From assembly GCA_018105865.1 (NCBI GenBank), contig CM030845.1, positions 16,452,276 through 16,516,275 of the forward strand: a DNA stretch of 64,000 nucleotides, in the 5' to 3' direction. This document shows positions 12,410 through 23,405 of this stretch, in pieces. Each line of letters opens with the position of its first letter. Position 1 is the stretch's first letter. Source of the stretch: Metaphire vulgaris (taxonomy: Eukaryota > Annelida > Clitellata > Crassiclitellata > Megascolecidae). The notes below the pieces were generated by a model. The model searched no databases and was not told where the DNA came from. It worked only from the letters and a program-made list of their open reading frames with translations. Position numbers and translations under genes: made by a program.

Positions 12410-13810
12410 CAGAGATGTCCATGGTTCGGTTTTCTGAAACAAGACCCAAATGAAATTGATGTCTGGTGACCCAGTCCGACGTAAACGTGAAAGTACAATT
12501 GTACTTTTTACAACCTACATATATGCTTACAAAAATGATCAAATCGATGTCTTAATAAACGATGGAATCTGGGCTAGCGTGGGTCTACATGTCGCCATGA
12601 GGTGCATGCAGTCTGCAATATATGCCACAATATAAGGATCTGTGGCTACGCTCAAAGCAGTATACAGAAAACGTACGGTATATTTATTTAACGTGGTTAA
12701 CAAGTATTTATTTATTTATTTATTTATTGAAAGTTAAGATTTTTGTGGTAAATCGTCCTAGAAGGACTACTCGAACACATTACATTGTACATGAATAATA
12801 GGCCTATAGGTCAGGATCTAACAGAATAGCTGATCTCGAACAGCCAAGTCTTCAGTCGCTTCTTAAATATGTCAAGAGAAGTTGATGTTTGGACAGAAAT
12901 GGGAAGACGATTCCAGGCTTTCGCTGCAGTAACCGGGAAGGCACGGTCGCCGGCAGTGGCAAGGCGTGTGCGCGGCACGAGGAGTGCTTCAGTGGAGCCA
13001 GATCGCAGACGCCTTCTACTGTCTGTGTCAGCCGATCTCTGGAGTTCGCACCGGAGATAGGAGGGACCGATGTCGTGCAGGCACCGATAGACGAGGGTTG
13101 CCAACTTATACGTTATTCGCTCGGGGACCGAGAGCCAGTGTAGGTCGATCAACAGTGGCGTGATGTGGTCATACTTCCTTGATTGATGGATCAGGCGTGC
13201 AGCCGCATGAAGTACGCTCTGGAGTCTGTCGAGGAGGTGTTTCGGGAGCCCTGCTAAGGTGGCATTGCCGTAGTCAAGTTTAGAGATTACTAAGGCACTG
13301 ATCAAAGTCTTCAGGGCATTCAGAGATACATATTTTCGTATGCTGCGAATTAACCGCAGTGCTGCAAAGCAGCTGGCGACAGTGCGTGTCACGTGTTGCC
13401 TCGTCGTGGCGGTATTATCGATATAGATGCCGAGATTTCTGACATAGGGGCTTGGATGGATATCGTGACCATTGATCCGGACCGAAGTGGATTGGAGCAG
13501 GTGCTGCTGTCTTCCGGTTGCCATCCATACGATTTCTGTCTTCGCAGTATTGAGCTGGAGACGATTTGAGCCTAGCCATTCTGTCATTTCTGCGACACAG
13601 TTCGTAATTCGTGATTGGAGTTGTTGGGTTAGAGCTGAGTGACAACTCCCATATACTTGGGTATCATCTGCATATAGGTGTGCCTGCAGATCATGCTTGT
13701 GAGCTATGTCGAGTTTTATGAGTATTGACTCATAAAACCCAACCCATTAATTTTTTCAAAATCTGGACCCAATCCAATCCATGAGTCAACCCAATATATG
13801 GACAAGTCTG
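12410..13810. mobile_element. hAT-type element (CAGAGATGTCC ends) hosting an L2-like LINE
   Basis: The left end CAGAGATGTCCATGG and right end, read inward, CAGACTTGTCCATATATTGG match the termini of the small element at 27596-27816. Flanks CCCTAAAC and ACCTAAGC agree at 6 of 8 bases, compatible with an old duplication. The interior near 13735-13800 has the ACCCAATCCAATCC repeats typical of this family. Most of its length is the LINE at 12700-13735. Confidence 0.5.
12700..13735 (-). mobile_element. L2-like LINE, 3' half of reverse transcriptase
   Basis: The minus strand reads HLYADDTQVYG (YADD catalytic box) at about 13690, then MTEWLGSNRLQLNTAKTEI, VRNLGIYIDN, ALVISKLDYGNATLAGLP, ITPLLIDLHWLSVPERITYK and the C-terminal LPISVQTSTSLDIFKKRLK. 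These are thumb and C-terminal motifs of L2-type LINEs. The main frame is open for about 258 codons, so the copy is relatively young, but it is 5' truncated just before the catalytic box. The 3' end is a (TTTA)n run at 12708-12727. The closest relative in the window is at 56790-58020. Confidence 0.85.
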
Positions 13811-14924
13811 ACCTAAGCATGTAAATAAACCTATTTTGTAAAATGTTTACATGTGAAATGAATTTTTTTGTAAGTTGTCATTAGTTAAGATTCTGAATCA
13901 TCGCTTAGATCAGCAAATGTGAAGAGTCAATTCAAATTCAAGCACTCCACTTCATCTTTATGATAAGCAATCAGTACACGTAATAACCATACTCACGTGA
14001 ATATAGACGAATATGAAATTATTTTGATGTTACGAACGCCTTTTATAAGCTTATGGTTGACTACAGTGACTATAATCCATAAAAAGAAAAATAAATGTAC
14101 ACAGCAATTCAGTCAATGTCATACAGGTCACAAGTGATAGAACCGATTGAAAGCCTACCAAGACTGATATCACTAATGCTAATATCTTACTTCATCCCTA
14201 GAAAAGTACGAAGACTTTTGCCCCTTGTTCTTCCGTCCCTTATTGACTTCCAAGGCTCAGCATAAAAATCAAGCTCTTCTCTTCCAGTGAATAATAAAAC
14301 GAGAAATCGGGTTTGTCATGTATAGATAACGTTATTCTAAATTATCATCACAGATTTATAGATTCGTTTTCCATACTGCCAGCATACAGTACTTTAAATA
14401 GAATTTTAATTCGAAACTTTACAATCACAATGCCTCATATGCGACTAGGCAAATGATATAAAGGTTTTCTAGACATATCTTTAGTTCATCTGTATGGAAT
14501 GAATCTATGAAAGTCCCGAGACACAAAATAGACTTTAAAATTTAAACACTTGATTACATTTGGCAATATTCTTCTCATTGCAACGAATCCTTAAAAGTCT
14601 AACAACCGTACGGCAGAATGGCTTTCTTGATAAGTGCTATGGTAGTCTCATGGCTCGTGTAGCCTATTTCCTTTGTTCCTCGCAACCAAAATAAGATTGA
14701 GTTAAAGGCTTCATTGTATCCGAGAGTAGCATTTTGGAATAACGGCGAATAGATAATGTCCATATTGTAAACTTAACTATCAATAAGCATTTGTCCTCAT
14801 GATACGATACATGGTCAATTTTAATTAAGCTGTGGCAAGAAGGCCAGCGGAAAATAAGTCACGTGTTAATAGCTTGAGTTTTCTTGACTAAAATGACGCC
14901 TGCGTGCCATTTTCTTCGACTCTT
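13811..14924. other. Non-coding region downstream of receptor B
   Basis: AT-rich, no exon or repeat recognised. It would contain the 3' UTR of receptor B on the minus strand. Confidence 0.3.
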
Positions 14925-15661
14925 TTACATCGTATCGCCTCCTAGTGTTACGTTTTCGTATGACTGTGGCTGTGTCATGTTCATTTCTTTTATTTTATCT
15001 TTGCTGTTTTCGTCTTCATTCAATTCTTCTGTTGAGTTGTCTTCTATTCCTATTTCTGTGTTTTCGTAGGATTGCTTTGTAGTATTTATTTTTACGTTAG
15101 TCATATTACCCAGTTGCATATCCTTTTCTTTTCTTTCATCGTGTTCTTCGTTTTCCAGTTCGACGTTTTCGTAAGACTGCGCTGTTAAATTATCATTCGA
15201 TGAAGCTGAGTTGAAGGTAACGTTACTTCGGCCAATAGCGACATTCGTATAAGCCGGACGTCTTGTCTGATGCTCTGCCTCGATGTCTTCCTGTCCGTCT
15301 GAATCGTGTATTGATACTTCGGCGTTAACCAGGCGATGTTCCAGAGATCCAATATCATCTGAATCCATTTCATTTCCCCGCTGTCTGATCCTAGTTTCGT
15401 CGTCAACATCGACATTGATGTAAGGAGGAGGACGCCTTAGTGATTGACCCTCAGATGAAGTACCGCCGACTGATTGTCCCTGTGCATCAGTCAGCCTCAG
15501 GTAGGTGGTCTGTGTTGAAGTCTGATTAATGTTCTGGCGTGCGATCATTTCTTCGTATCCTGGTCTCATGACTATCACTTCTTCCTCTTGAGCTCTTTCA
15601 CTCGAAGTGCTCTGACTAGAGTTCGCCATGTTGGTGTCTTGAAAGCCGCGTAGGTCGTAAT
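14925..15661 (-). CDS. Receptor B exon: long cytoplasmic tail with tyrosine motifs
   Basis: Terminal exon: acceptor CTTATTCTCAG, phase 1, matching the donor of the transmembrane exon at 16350. It encodes 244 residues and a stop. The sequence is acidic, low in hydrophobics and without predicted fold, as expected of a signalling tail. Eight tyrosines are spaced along it: YDLR, YEEM (a PI3-kinase SH2-type YxxM), TTYLRL (YxxL), PPPYINV, AYTNV, SYENV, SYENT and SYENV. Five of these are YxN, the consensus for Grb2-type SH2 domains, and PYINV, AYTNV and SYENV also fit a loose ITIM-like YxxV. A proline run (RRPPPY) precedes one site. Phosphorylation and partners are inferred from the motifs, not shown. 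Confidence 0.8.
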
Positions 15662-15739
15662 CTGAGAATAAGATTTCAAAATAGCGTTTTATATTGCTGA
15701 ACATGTACACAAATGAATAAAAGAGATTACGGCCTTGAG

Positions 15740-16214
15740 CTATGGCGTTACAGAAGGATTATGAGAATCAGCTGGATGGACAAGATAACAAACGACAGAG
15801 TCCTAGAAAAAGCAATACAATAGCAGCAACATGGACATTGGAAATAATACAAAGAAAAATGAGCTATGGCACTCTAAAAAGAGCGGCAGAAGTTAGAGAT
15901 AATTGAAGAAATATGACTATCAAGCCTCTGATAGATGATAGGGGAAGACACATAAAGAAGAACAATATAATCTTAAATCATTTCACCAAGACCTATATTC
16001 CTATAATGTACCTACAGTACTGTAAGTGCCTTGCGAGAGCCCTACAGGAAGTCATTAAAGGCCCCCCAAAATCGTGGAAAAGACCAGTTGGTCGCCCAAG
16101 AACTACCTGGACCAGAACAATTCGATCTGACTTGGCTCCGTGTAACGTTGGACTTTTCACTGCCTGGAAAACGGCTCAAAACAGAGATTCTTGGAAATGT
16201 TTAGTGAGCTTGCC

Positions 16215-16250
<36 letters not shown>
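15740..16250 (+). mobile_element. RTE-like LINE 3' fragments with (GAT)n tail
   Basis: 15770-15815 encodes MRISWMDKITNDRVLEKA, a LINE C-terminal motif. 16070-16210 encodes VGRPRTTWTRTIRSDL and WKTAQNRDSWKCLV, the terminal portion, followed by (GAT)n. Frameshifts and a gap between them show decay. It sits in the intron between the tail and transmembrane exons of receptor B. Confidence 0.6.
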
Positions 16251-16251
<1 letters not shown>

Positions 16252-16349
16252 TGCTACGCACAATTATAAGCAATTCGCAATAAATCTATTATAATCAGTT
16301 ATTCAGTAAATTAATTGTCTAAGCAACCATTTCTTTGCCAAACCAATAC

Positions 16350-16477
16350 CTTCACTCTTCTTTTTTCGAAACGCCAACACCACAAGAACAGTGATTTGCA
16401 CGAAAATGACAAATGAGATGGAGATAGAAACAATTCCACCAACTCCAATTCTGACCGCCGTATCTTCATCATCACCA
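16350..16477 (-). CDS. Receptor B exon: transmembrane helix
   Basis: Acceptor ACATTTATTTCAG and donor GAAG|GTATTG, phase 1 at both ends. It encodes an acidic juxtamembrane segment (GDDEDTAVRIG), a hydrophobic span (VGGIVSISISFVIFVQIT, continuing VLVVLAF) and the basic stop-transfer RKKKSE. It joins in frame upstream to the Ig exon at 16920 and downstream to the tyrosine-rich tail at 15661. The single-pass type I topology follows from this order. One glutamine lies in the membrane span; there is no acidic or basic residue there. Confidence 0.8.
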
Positions 16478-16919
16478 TCTGAAATAAATGTATATCAAGA
16501 TATAATTACTTCAACCTATTGACTTCTATGTTCCAATTTTCTTTATATCATATCACAACTTTTCCTTTTCCAACATTACTTCGACTGTGTTTGTCTGGTT
16601 TTCCTACTTCAACAACATTATCGCTGTTTAGATATTAATCAAATGGATTTTGGATCACGTTCTAACCGTTTACATGTAGCTGTTTGGCTAGCCATGGAAT
16701 GTGCCATCTATTTCTATTGTGGCCCTGTGTATTTACTGCATAGTAGAAGTTTATATGCGCAGAAAATGAATTGTCTTTAACGGACATTTATTTCATTTTG
16801 ATAATCATTTCATTTATTTGAATGAATTGCAAGAAGTTTTAGGATAATTTTTCGTTAGTAGAACTGAAATATTTTAGTATCAATGCATATATTTGCAAAT
16901 TTCATTTACCACTTCTTTC
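16478..16919. other. Receptor B intron
   Basis: AT-rich intron between the second Ig exon and the transmembrane exon. No repeat recognised. Confidence 0.5.
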
Positions 16920-17302
16920 TGTCGTGAGATAAGATTGATCCAGTTGAAAACTATACGAACTGGTGATAGGCGAACTGGTTAAGGAACCATGTTCGCAAGT
17001 TACATTGTCATAATAGATTGGAATGTTGTCTACAACTTGTAGACTTTTTTTGAAGCTATGCATTTTTTTAAAGTATACTTGGCATACAGAGACGGATGTG
17101 CTTGAGTACAAGAGATTGTCAGGAGTTGAAACCACAATTAATTTGTATCGAAACAATTCTCTGGAAGAACGGCCCTTTTCTGATGTTACACGTATTCCAG
17201 TGTCTACTCGAATAAGTTCCAAAACAGGATCCGAATTTCCATTATATATTATTTCACATGATAGGTCAGATGAATTTTTTCGTAAGATTCGAGGACTGTC
17301 AT
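16920..17302 (-). CDS. Receptor B exon: second Ig-like domain lacking the core tryptophan
   Basis: Acceptor AATTGTTTTTAG and donor AGTG|GTAAAT, phase 1 at both ends; encodes about 127 residues. The first cysteine is in SDLSCEIIYNG and the second in SVSVCQVYF. At the place of the usual core tryptophan the sequence is LELIRVD. A membrane-proximal segment (NIPIYYDNVTCEHGS) follows the fold. The matching exon of receptor D (56145-56519) has the same start (SP.I...NSS..SCE), the same lack of tryptophan (QLVLTES) and the same NIPIY.D.VT.E stretch, so the two are paralogous. Several NxS/T sites suggest glycosylation. Confidence 0.78.
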
Positions 17303-18614
17303 CTAAAAACAATTGATGCAAATTTTAAACGCATCAAGCCTTAGTCATTTATTCTATTTATTCAGATATGTGGCCATTCGTCAAAATTTTCGTTTTATAA
17401 GATTCGAGCTGTAATAAAAATTCTGAATCGTCTAAAAGACTAAAAGCATGCATGCAGACTGAAAGCTACGATGACGCTGTTATAGATCGAATATGACAGC
17501 CTTATTATCAAACTATTATCAATTTCCTTGGGTTTCAGCTGTCCGACCAATTACTGGAGGTCGAAGTAACTCGAATTCCAAAGTATTTTGGCAGATATGC
17601 AGTGACATAATGATGCATACATGACATTGTACACTGCAAGGTTTTGACGCTTTTGTAGAATCAAATACAAGAACACAGAGAAAATGAATACACGAATAAA
17701 CCTACTATAGAGGACAAGAGGGCAAAGATCTTTGTACACAGTAAGGCCATAATATGAATGAATGGATGTGAGGAACATAGTGGTTCTCACACTGGGCAGA
17801 TCCTACTGAACCACTCCAAACTCTGTTATCTAATATAATAATTCCCTACGTAGCCTATGTTTGTGCGTCACGCATCCCACTCACTTTCGTAAGACGCGCT
17901 TGGACTCTCTCGGGAGAGTCCATCTTCGCGTTCGCTTGGGCGATGCGCTGCTATAATAATTGCCATAGGCAACCAAAAGTTATAATGGGCGGAGCTTGAC
18001 GAAGCGTCCTAATTATTAGATGTGAACAGCGTCACGCTATGTTAGTGGACGGAGCTTCATGAAGCGGCGTGATTGTTACGTACATACAATACAAATGTAG
18101 GCATGAAACTGTTATTCGGCGCGCAGACGCAGCACAGTAAGTTCGGCGTTCAACATCTTTCCGACAAGTAAATGAGACATTGGAGAAGGCTGTTGTTCGG
18201 TGTGCACAAGCAGCACATCAAGTTAAGCGTTCAAGAGCTTTCCGACAGGCAAGTGAATCAGGGGGCCAAGTCCCAGCCAACCGTGGAAGACCAAGCCCCT
18301 TTGGAGCCGTGGCCCTAAAGGGGCCGTAGGCCCACTGGGGACAATTCACCGTGGGAGACCAAGCCCATTTTGGGCCCAAACCGGAGTCGTAGAGTTCGTT
18401 CTGGGGTGCAGCCCCTGTGGTGGGACAAGACCACCCATTAATTGGGGCCATGTAAAATTTTTAAAATAATAATCACTTATTTACTTTACATTTTCAGATT
18501 TAAAATATTGTTTATGTCATAATATGAACTTTTACAATAAATCGGGGTTGGAAATAGCCAATTTCCCCATCATTTTTGACGGGTTAACAGCTAATTGTGA
18601 TAATAGAACCTCAC
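17303..18614. other. Receptor B intron with palindromic and GC-rich repeat
   Basis: 17303-17830 shows nothing recognisable. 17840-18130 contains a palindrome GGACTCTCTCGGGAGAGTCC and the related pair GGGCGGAGCTTGACGAAGCG / GGACGGAGCTTCATGAAGCG, suggesting an unclassified repeat. 18260-18440 carries the CCGTGGGAGACCAAGCCC repeat listed separately. Confidence 0.4.
18255..18445. repeat. GC-rich minisatellite-like repeat (GTGGGAGACCAAGCCC)
   Basis: Diverged copies of a 30-50 bp unit centred on GTGGGAGACCAAGCCC and GGGGCGCAGCC-type blocks. The same motif recurs at 47740-48000, so it is a dispersed family. No coding potential is likely. Confidence 0.5.
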
Positions 18615-18932
18615 CGAATACAATCACTTCAGCTCTCTGTTTTATAAAGTTTTTGTCAGTGATAACCATGCAGCCATAAACTCCGGCGTCGCTCAATTGA
18701 ACAGAGTCAATCGTTAATACTGTGCAGAAATTGAAGAATTCAACCGAGGCTCTTTTCTTGTTCTGTGGATCCAATATTACACGATCTGAATTAACAAGAG
18801 TGTATTCTGTAGTGTTGTTCACTTCGAAGAAATGCCAACTGTGGAACCTTGATGACAGATTTAGCTGACACTGCTGAGTCAACTTCTGGCCTTTTCTAAG
18901 CGCAACGTTTTCCAGCGCCGAGATACAGGAAA
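18615..18932 (-). CDS. Receptor B exon: V-set-like immunoglobulin domain
   Basis: Acceptor TTACGTTTCAG, donor ATTCG|GTGAGG, phase 1 at both ends, about 106 residues. Hallmarks: cysteine in LTQQCQLN, tryptophan in HSWHFF, and DAGVYGC before the second cysteine. The opening ENVALRKGQKLTQQC closely matches HNVALRNGQQLRLQC of the receptor D exon at 58592-58915. The next exon in the minus direction (17302) is phase-compatible. The signal-peptide exon must lie further upstream on the minus strand and was not found. Confidence 0.84.
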
Positions 18933-20449
18933 CTGAAACGTAATTTTTCTAATGTTAAAATATTTGATAAAGTAGTGTAGTGTATGTCTTTATAAGTTTA
19001 CTCGCATAATTATCAGTGATCAGTCGTTGCATTGCCCTCATACAGTACGTCAGGGTTGCTTATAAGTGAAAAGCATTTCAGTCCATCAAATACGCTAGAG
19101 GTAATCAACTGTATATTATTTTTCTAAATGTTTGCGCACGAAGTTCTCTATTAGTGTCAGCCCTCGCAGAAGCCCATAAGGCCGCAAGACAGGCACATTA
19201 CATTTAGTTCTGTTAGGTGTTGAAATTTCAAACAGTATTAGAGTTAGACGGTGAACTCTGGTACATTCTTTAAAGCAGTGTTTATTCTAGGCCTTCTTTG
19301 AGGGAATCCCCCCAAAGTTTTAACCCCCACAATTTTTTTAATGTTGGCTGGGGGATTGGAAATAATGATGATTTATGACGGAGTGGCCAACATCTGCAAC
19401 AAAAACTATGTGTTTCGATTCTGCTGATAATCGCCGACCCGACATCTCCCCCAAAAATTATCAAACCGTTTTGTGCGAATCCAACGACTGATCTCAGCCT
19501 GATTAGGGGGTCGGTATAGTGAATTAAAATGAATCCCCTTAAAGATGAATCTCCGAAGTCATTTTTATGCGTGTAATAAAGACTTCCCATCTCTTTATTA
19601 TATGTAAAATATTAACTTTCTCTGAGTTTTATAGCTCCCCTATAATGATACAAAGTATAATTTATAAAATGATTTCATAAGATATTAAATTTTGCAAAAG
19701 TACAAAAGATGAAGCTTCGTAAGTGAAATACAGTTATTAAACATGCAATAAGAGTATAGCGTTCATGTAAGTGCACAAAAAGTATCACAATCAAAAACAT
19801 ACAATATAAGGATCTGTGTAATGTGGAAAAAGGTTGATGCTATTCCTCTTTTCAACATCATGGTGGTAGCGGTGTTATGTCTTGTGGTCGATGGTCTTTG
19901 CTTTCGCGCTCTTCGGGGGGCTCGCGATGGGTTTCTTTTATTTCACCGACAACATCGTCCAACTGGTTTTTTTAAAGGTTTAATATTAATGAATGAAACA
20001 GATCGTATATGAATATTCCAAACTAGGTGTTAACAAATCGTCTCTTCTCAAAAGGTTCAATCACAAACTTCACTTAGGCCTATCTTTCTGATATTAACGT
20101 TATTTCTTCGGTGACTCTGCTCCGCCGTTCGAAAATTTAGTTCTTGCTTACTGGCGTTCTAGAAGCTAGAGTGACGAATCACTCTCCTTCCTCACTTTAT
20201 CTATCTTAGCTATCTGTCAATCAGGCCCCGCCTCTTTTGCATCGGCTTCCTCTGATTCGCAGATAGCTTCAAACTCTACTTGTTCCCTTTCTATATTCAT
20301 CGTGTGTCTAACAAACAGCTATCATAATATATGTATTATGTAATGAAGTTTTGTGCAGTTATTATGTTATATATCTATTTATAAAGTTACATTTTATGTT
20401 AAACACCTATTATTTATCTTTTCCGGGAGAAATGCACTACAAAAGTATG
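18933..20449. other. Region upstream of receptor B, including a MITE fragment
   Basis: No minus-strand signal-peptide exon was identified. 19274-19360 (GTGTTTATTCTAGGCCTTCT with GGGGGATT blocks) matches one end of the MITE at 59153-59323. On the plus strand 19821-19896 reads like a signal peptide (NIMVVAVLCLVVDG) but has no good donor. Confidence 0.4.
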
Positions 20450-20645
20450 GTACGCGGACTATTGACCACAGGACGATTGACCATAGGACGATTGACCATA
20501 GGACGAATGACCACTGGACGATTGACCACAGCGGACTTTTGACCACTGGACGATTGACCACAGCCGTGAGTATCAGGCTTAGCACGCTGTCTGCTGCATG
20601 CATGCATGCACGCATACAAAAAAGGAAACCAAATGCTATTGTCTA

Positions 20646-20888
20646 TATATATATTTATATTCATATATGTATATATATACATATACAATAGCATTTGTAT
20701 ATATACAGTATATGTATATATATGTATATATGTATATATATATGTATATATGTATATATATGTATATATATGTATATATGTATATATATATGTATATATA
20801 TATATGTATATATATGTATATATATATGTATATATGTATGTATATATATGTATATATATGTATATATATGTATATATATGTATATATA
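20646..20888. repeat. (TATG/TATA)n left arm
   Basis: Degenerate TATGTATATATATG array, mirrored by 23043-23405 on the opposite side of the Tc1-like element. All long open frames here (runs of Tyr-Ile) are artefacts of the repeat. Confidence 0.9.
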
Positions 20889-23042
20889 TTAGGGTGGTTC
20901 TCAAATGTACACAAAATTTTAAAAGTAGATTTTATTGAAGTGCTTTTTGTTTAAACTGTTCATTTTCTAATAAAAATCATTGCTACCAAGTTTGGCATTC
21001 ATAGACCCTTATTAACCACTGTCACACTTACATTGAAAATTACAAACAGGGTCATTCCATGACAATGCAGCCAGTATTTAGACAATTGTTCACCACACCA
21101 TCTCAAATCTGCAAGAAATGTGCAGGGCTTGAAGTACAGCTCAAGTTGAGTAAATCTTGAAATTTTCAGCTAGTTTTGTCAAAAACTCTCAGAGATATGA
21201 TATTTTGAAGATACGAGGCTAATCACGAGTCGACGCTACGTGTTAAGTGTTACGATTTTTGAAGTTTAATATCTTGAGAAAAACAGCAGATATCAGGCTG
21301 AAATTTGCAGTGTGCATACACTTTTCCCAGCTGAGTTGACTGGTGTATTAATCTTTATCATAGGTGCTACACAGCATGCTCTACAAATGTCAAAACATCC
21401 CATAGCAGCCAGTTTTCACCGATATTTGACCCTTTATTACCATGAATCAGCAAAACATTAGACTATGTTTGTTGTGCTTTATGTAACTACATATATGTAC
21501 TCATCGACTGCAGACAGGATTTCTGTCAATGATGAGACCTTGTACCCACTATGTTCATACCAATATTTAGTTGCGACTCTAATACAGTAACAAATGTCCT
21601 TTAAAAGTAGTCCAATTATTTAGTACCAAAAAGGCATTTAACCAAAAACTGTTGAACTTTATGCCACTGTAATCAAGACTATTGCAAAGTAATCATAATA
21701 ATCAATGAGTTCTGTGACGTGTCACTGGCATACGAATCGGTGTCATCGACTAGATGCTGTGGCTCTTCTGAGCGTTGGGAAACTGCTTGAGATGGATGTC
21801 ACTCAACAACTTGTAGCAAGTATTGGTGTTGCCGTTGTTGAGGCAGTTTCTATCTAGTGAAGACCGAGTCCTTGTTGTGGTTCTGAGCGAAAAAGGTTAT
21901 TCCAGTCGAAACATTGCAGCAAAGATCGGCTGTAATCAAAGCATGGTTGTGCGCATTCTACTGAAGCACAAGGATACCAAAAGTACGACAGATCGACCCC
22001 GTTGCGGTCGGCCCAGGAAGTCAGCCACCAGAGGCAATAGAGTCCTGATCAGAACATCTCCTGCTAACGTTTCCTGAACTTCTTCTGAGAGAAAACTATA
22101 TAAGTCATTAGTAAGGCCTTGTCTAGAATACTGCACATGTGTTGTGTCAGTCATGAGAAAAAGTTTTCTTCAGTGATTAAAGCACATTTTGCAGTCTATG
22201 CAACCATGGCAAGATTTTTATAAGAAGGTTTCCACATGAAGAATAGAAGCCGGAGTGCCTAAACATGTCAGTGTTAATGAAAGTTATGGTGTGGGGATGC
22301 ATGGCAGCCAGTGGGGTTGGAAGACTTCATATTGTTGACTGGATGGTGATTGCAGATAAATACATTTGCATTCTAGATATTCTAGAGAAATGTATGCTGC
22401 CATCAGCTAAACAGCTGTTTCCTAGCAAGTATTTGTTTCAGGACTGCAATGCACCCTGTCTCAAAGCGAAAACTGTTGCCTGTTGGAAGAAGAATCATGG
22501 AGTTCAGTCCATTGATTTGCCGGCTCAGTCACCTGATCTTGACACTATTGAGAACTTGTAGTAGTAGTGTACATACTGTACAATGTACAGTAGTAGTGTC
22601 CACCGAGATTACCAAGAATCAGCCGCTAAAGTAGTTAGAACGCGCACCATATCATGCGAACTCCCGCGAGTGACCATTTTAGTAAAGATTCGAGAAATCA
22701 CACAGTGGCCATATTTCCTCATAAAAGTCTGGGAAAAGTGCATAATCAAGTGACATCACATACAGAAATGGAGGCAGAATTAAAATTGATACAAAACAAT
22801 ATATAATAACCACCAATTCTTCAAGAAAATCTGATAATAATATCAAAAATTTATTAAAATACTTCGGTTTCGCAGCCGATGCAAGACTTTTCACACACTG
22901 TAAATATAGGGGTCGTGTGACAGTACTAAATATGTTTAGAATCGATTGGAATTTTTCCCAATTTGTTTTTATCCCAAATGGAACAGGAAAATGCAAAAGC
23001 ACTTTGAAAAAGTATAACTTTGCTTTTGAGGACCACCCTAAT
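20889..23042 (+). mobile_element. Tc1/mariner-like element
   Basis: Inverted ends TTAGGGTGGTTCTCAAATG and TTAGGGTGGTCCTCAAAAG bound 2.15 kb inserted in TA-rich repeat, consistent with a TA target. The arms continue similarly for about 60 bp (both include AAGTGCTTTT). It contains a decayed Tc1-type transposase (21823-22561). Confidence 0.8.
21823..22561 (+). pseudogene. Tc1-type transposase, disrupted
   Basis: The N-terminal helix-turn-helix region (VVVLSEKGYSSRNIAAKIG, then RPRCGRPRKSATRGNRVLI) at 21865-22060 and the C-terminal catalytic region (VMVWGCMAASGVGRLHIVD, then LFQDCNAPCLKAKT and SIDLPAQSPDLDTIENL) at 22265-22561 are both recognisable Tc1 motifs. The catalytic stretch normally reads with QDNAPCH; here it has DCNAPCL, so a key residue context is lost. 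The middle is missing and replaced near 22093-22135 by a short CR1-like scrap. Non-functional. Confidence 0.8.
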
Positions 23043-23405
23043 ATATATGTATATATATATGTATATATATGTATATATATGTATATATATGTATATATGT
23101 ATATATATGTATGTATATATATGTATATATATGTATATATATGTATATATATGTATATATGTATATATATGTATATATGTATGTATATGTATATATATGT
23201 ATATATATGTATATATGTATGTATATGTATATATATGTATATATATGTGTGTATATGTATATGTATATATATGTATGTATATATATGTATATATATGTAT
23301 GTATATATATGTATATATATGTATATATGTATATATGTATATATGTGTGTATATATATATATGTATATATATATAAATTTTTATATATAATATATATATA
23401 TATAT
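23043..23405. repeat. (TATG/TATA)n right arm
   Basis: Mirror of the left arm at 20646-20888. Tyr-Ile-rich open frames are repeat artefacts. Confidence 0.9.

Noticed and set aside
19821..19900. Plus-strand signal-peptide-like frame (NIMVVAVLCLVVDG)
   Set aside because: No consensus donor follows (GATG|GTCTTT only), and no plus-strand partner exon is nearby; receptor B is on the other strand.
20437..20954. Long open frames of Tyr/Ile on both strands, also at 22917-23390
   Set aside because: They are translations of the (TATG)n arrays.
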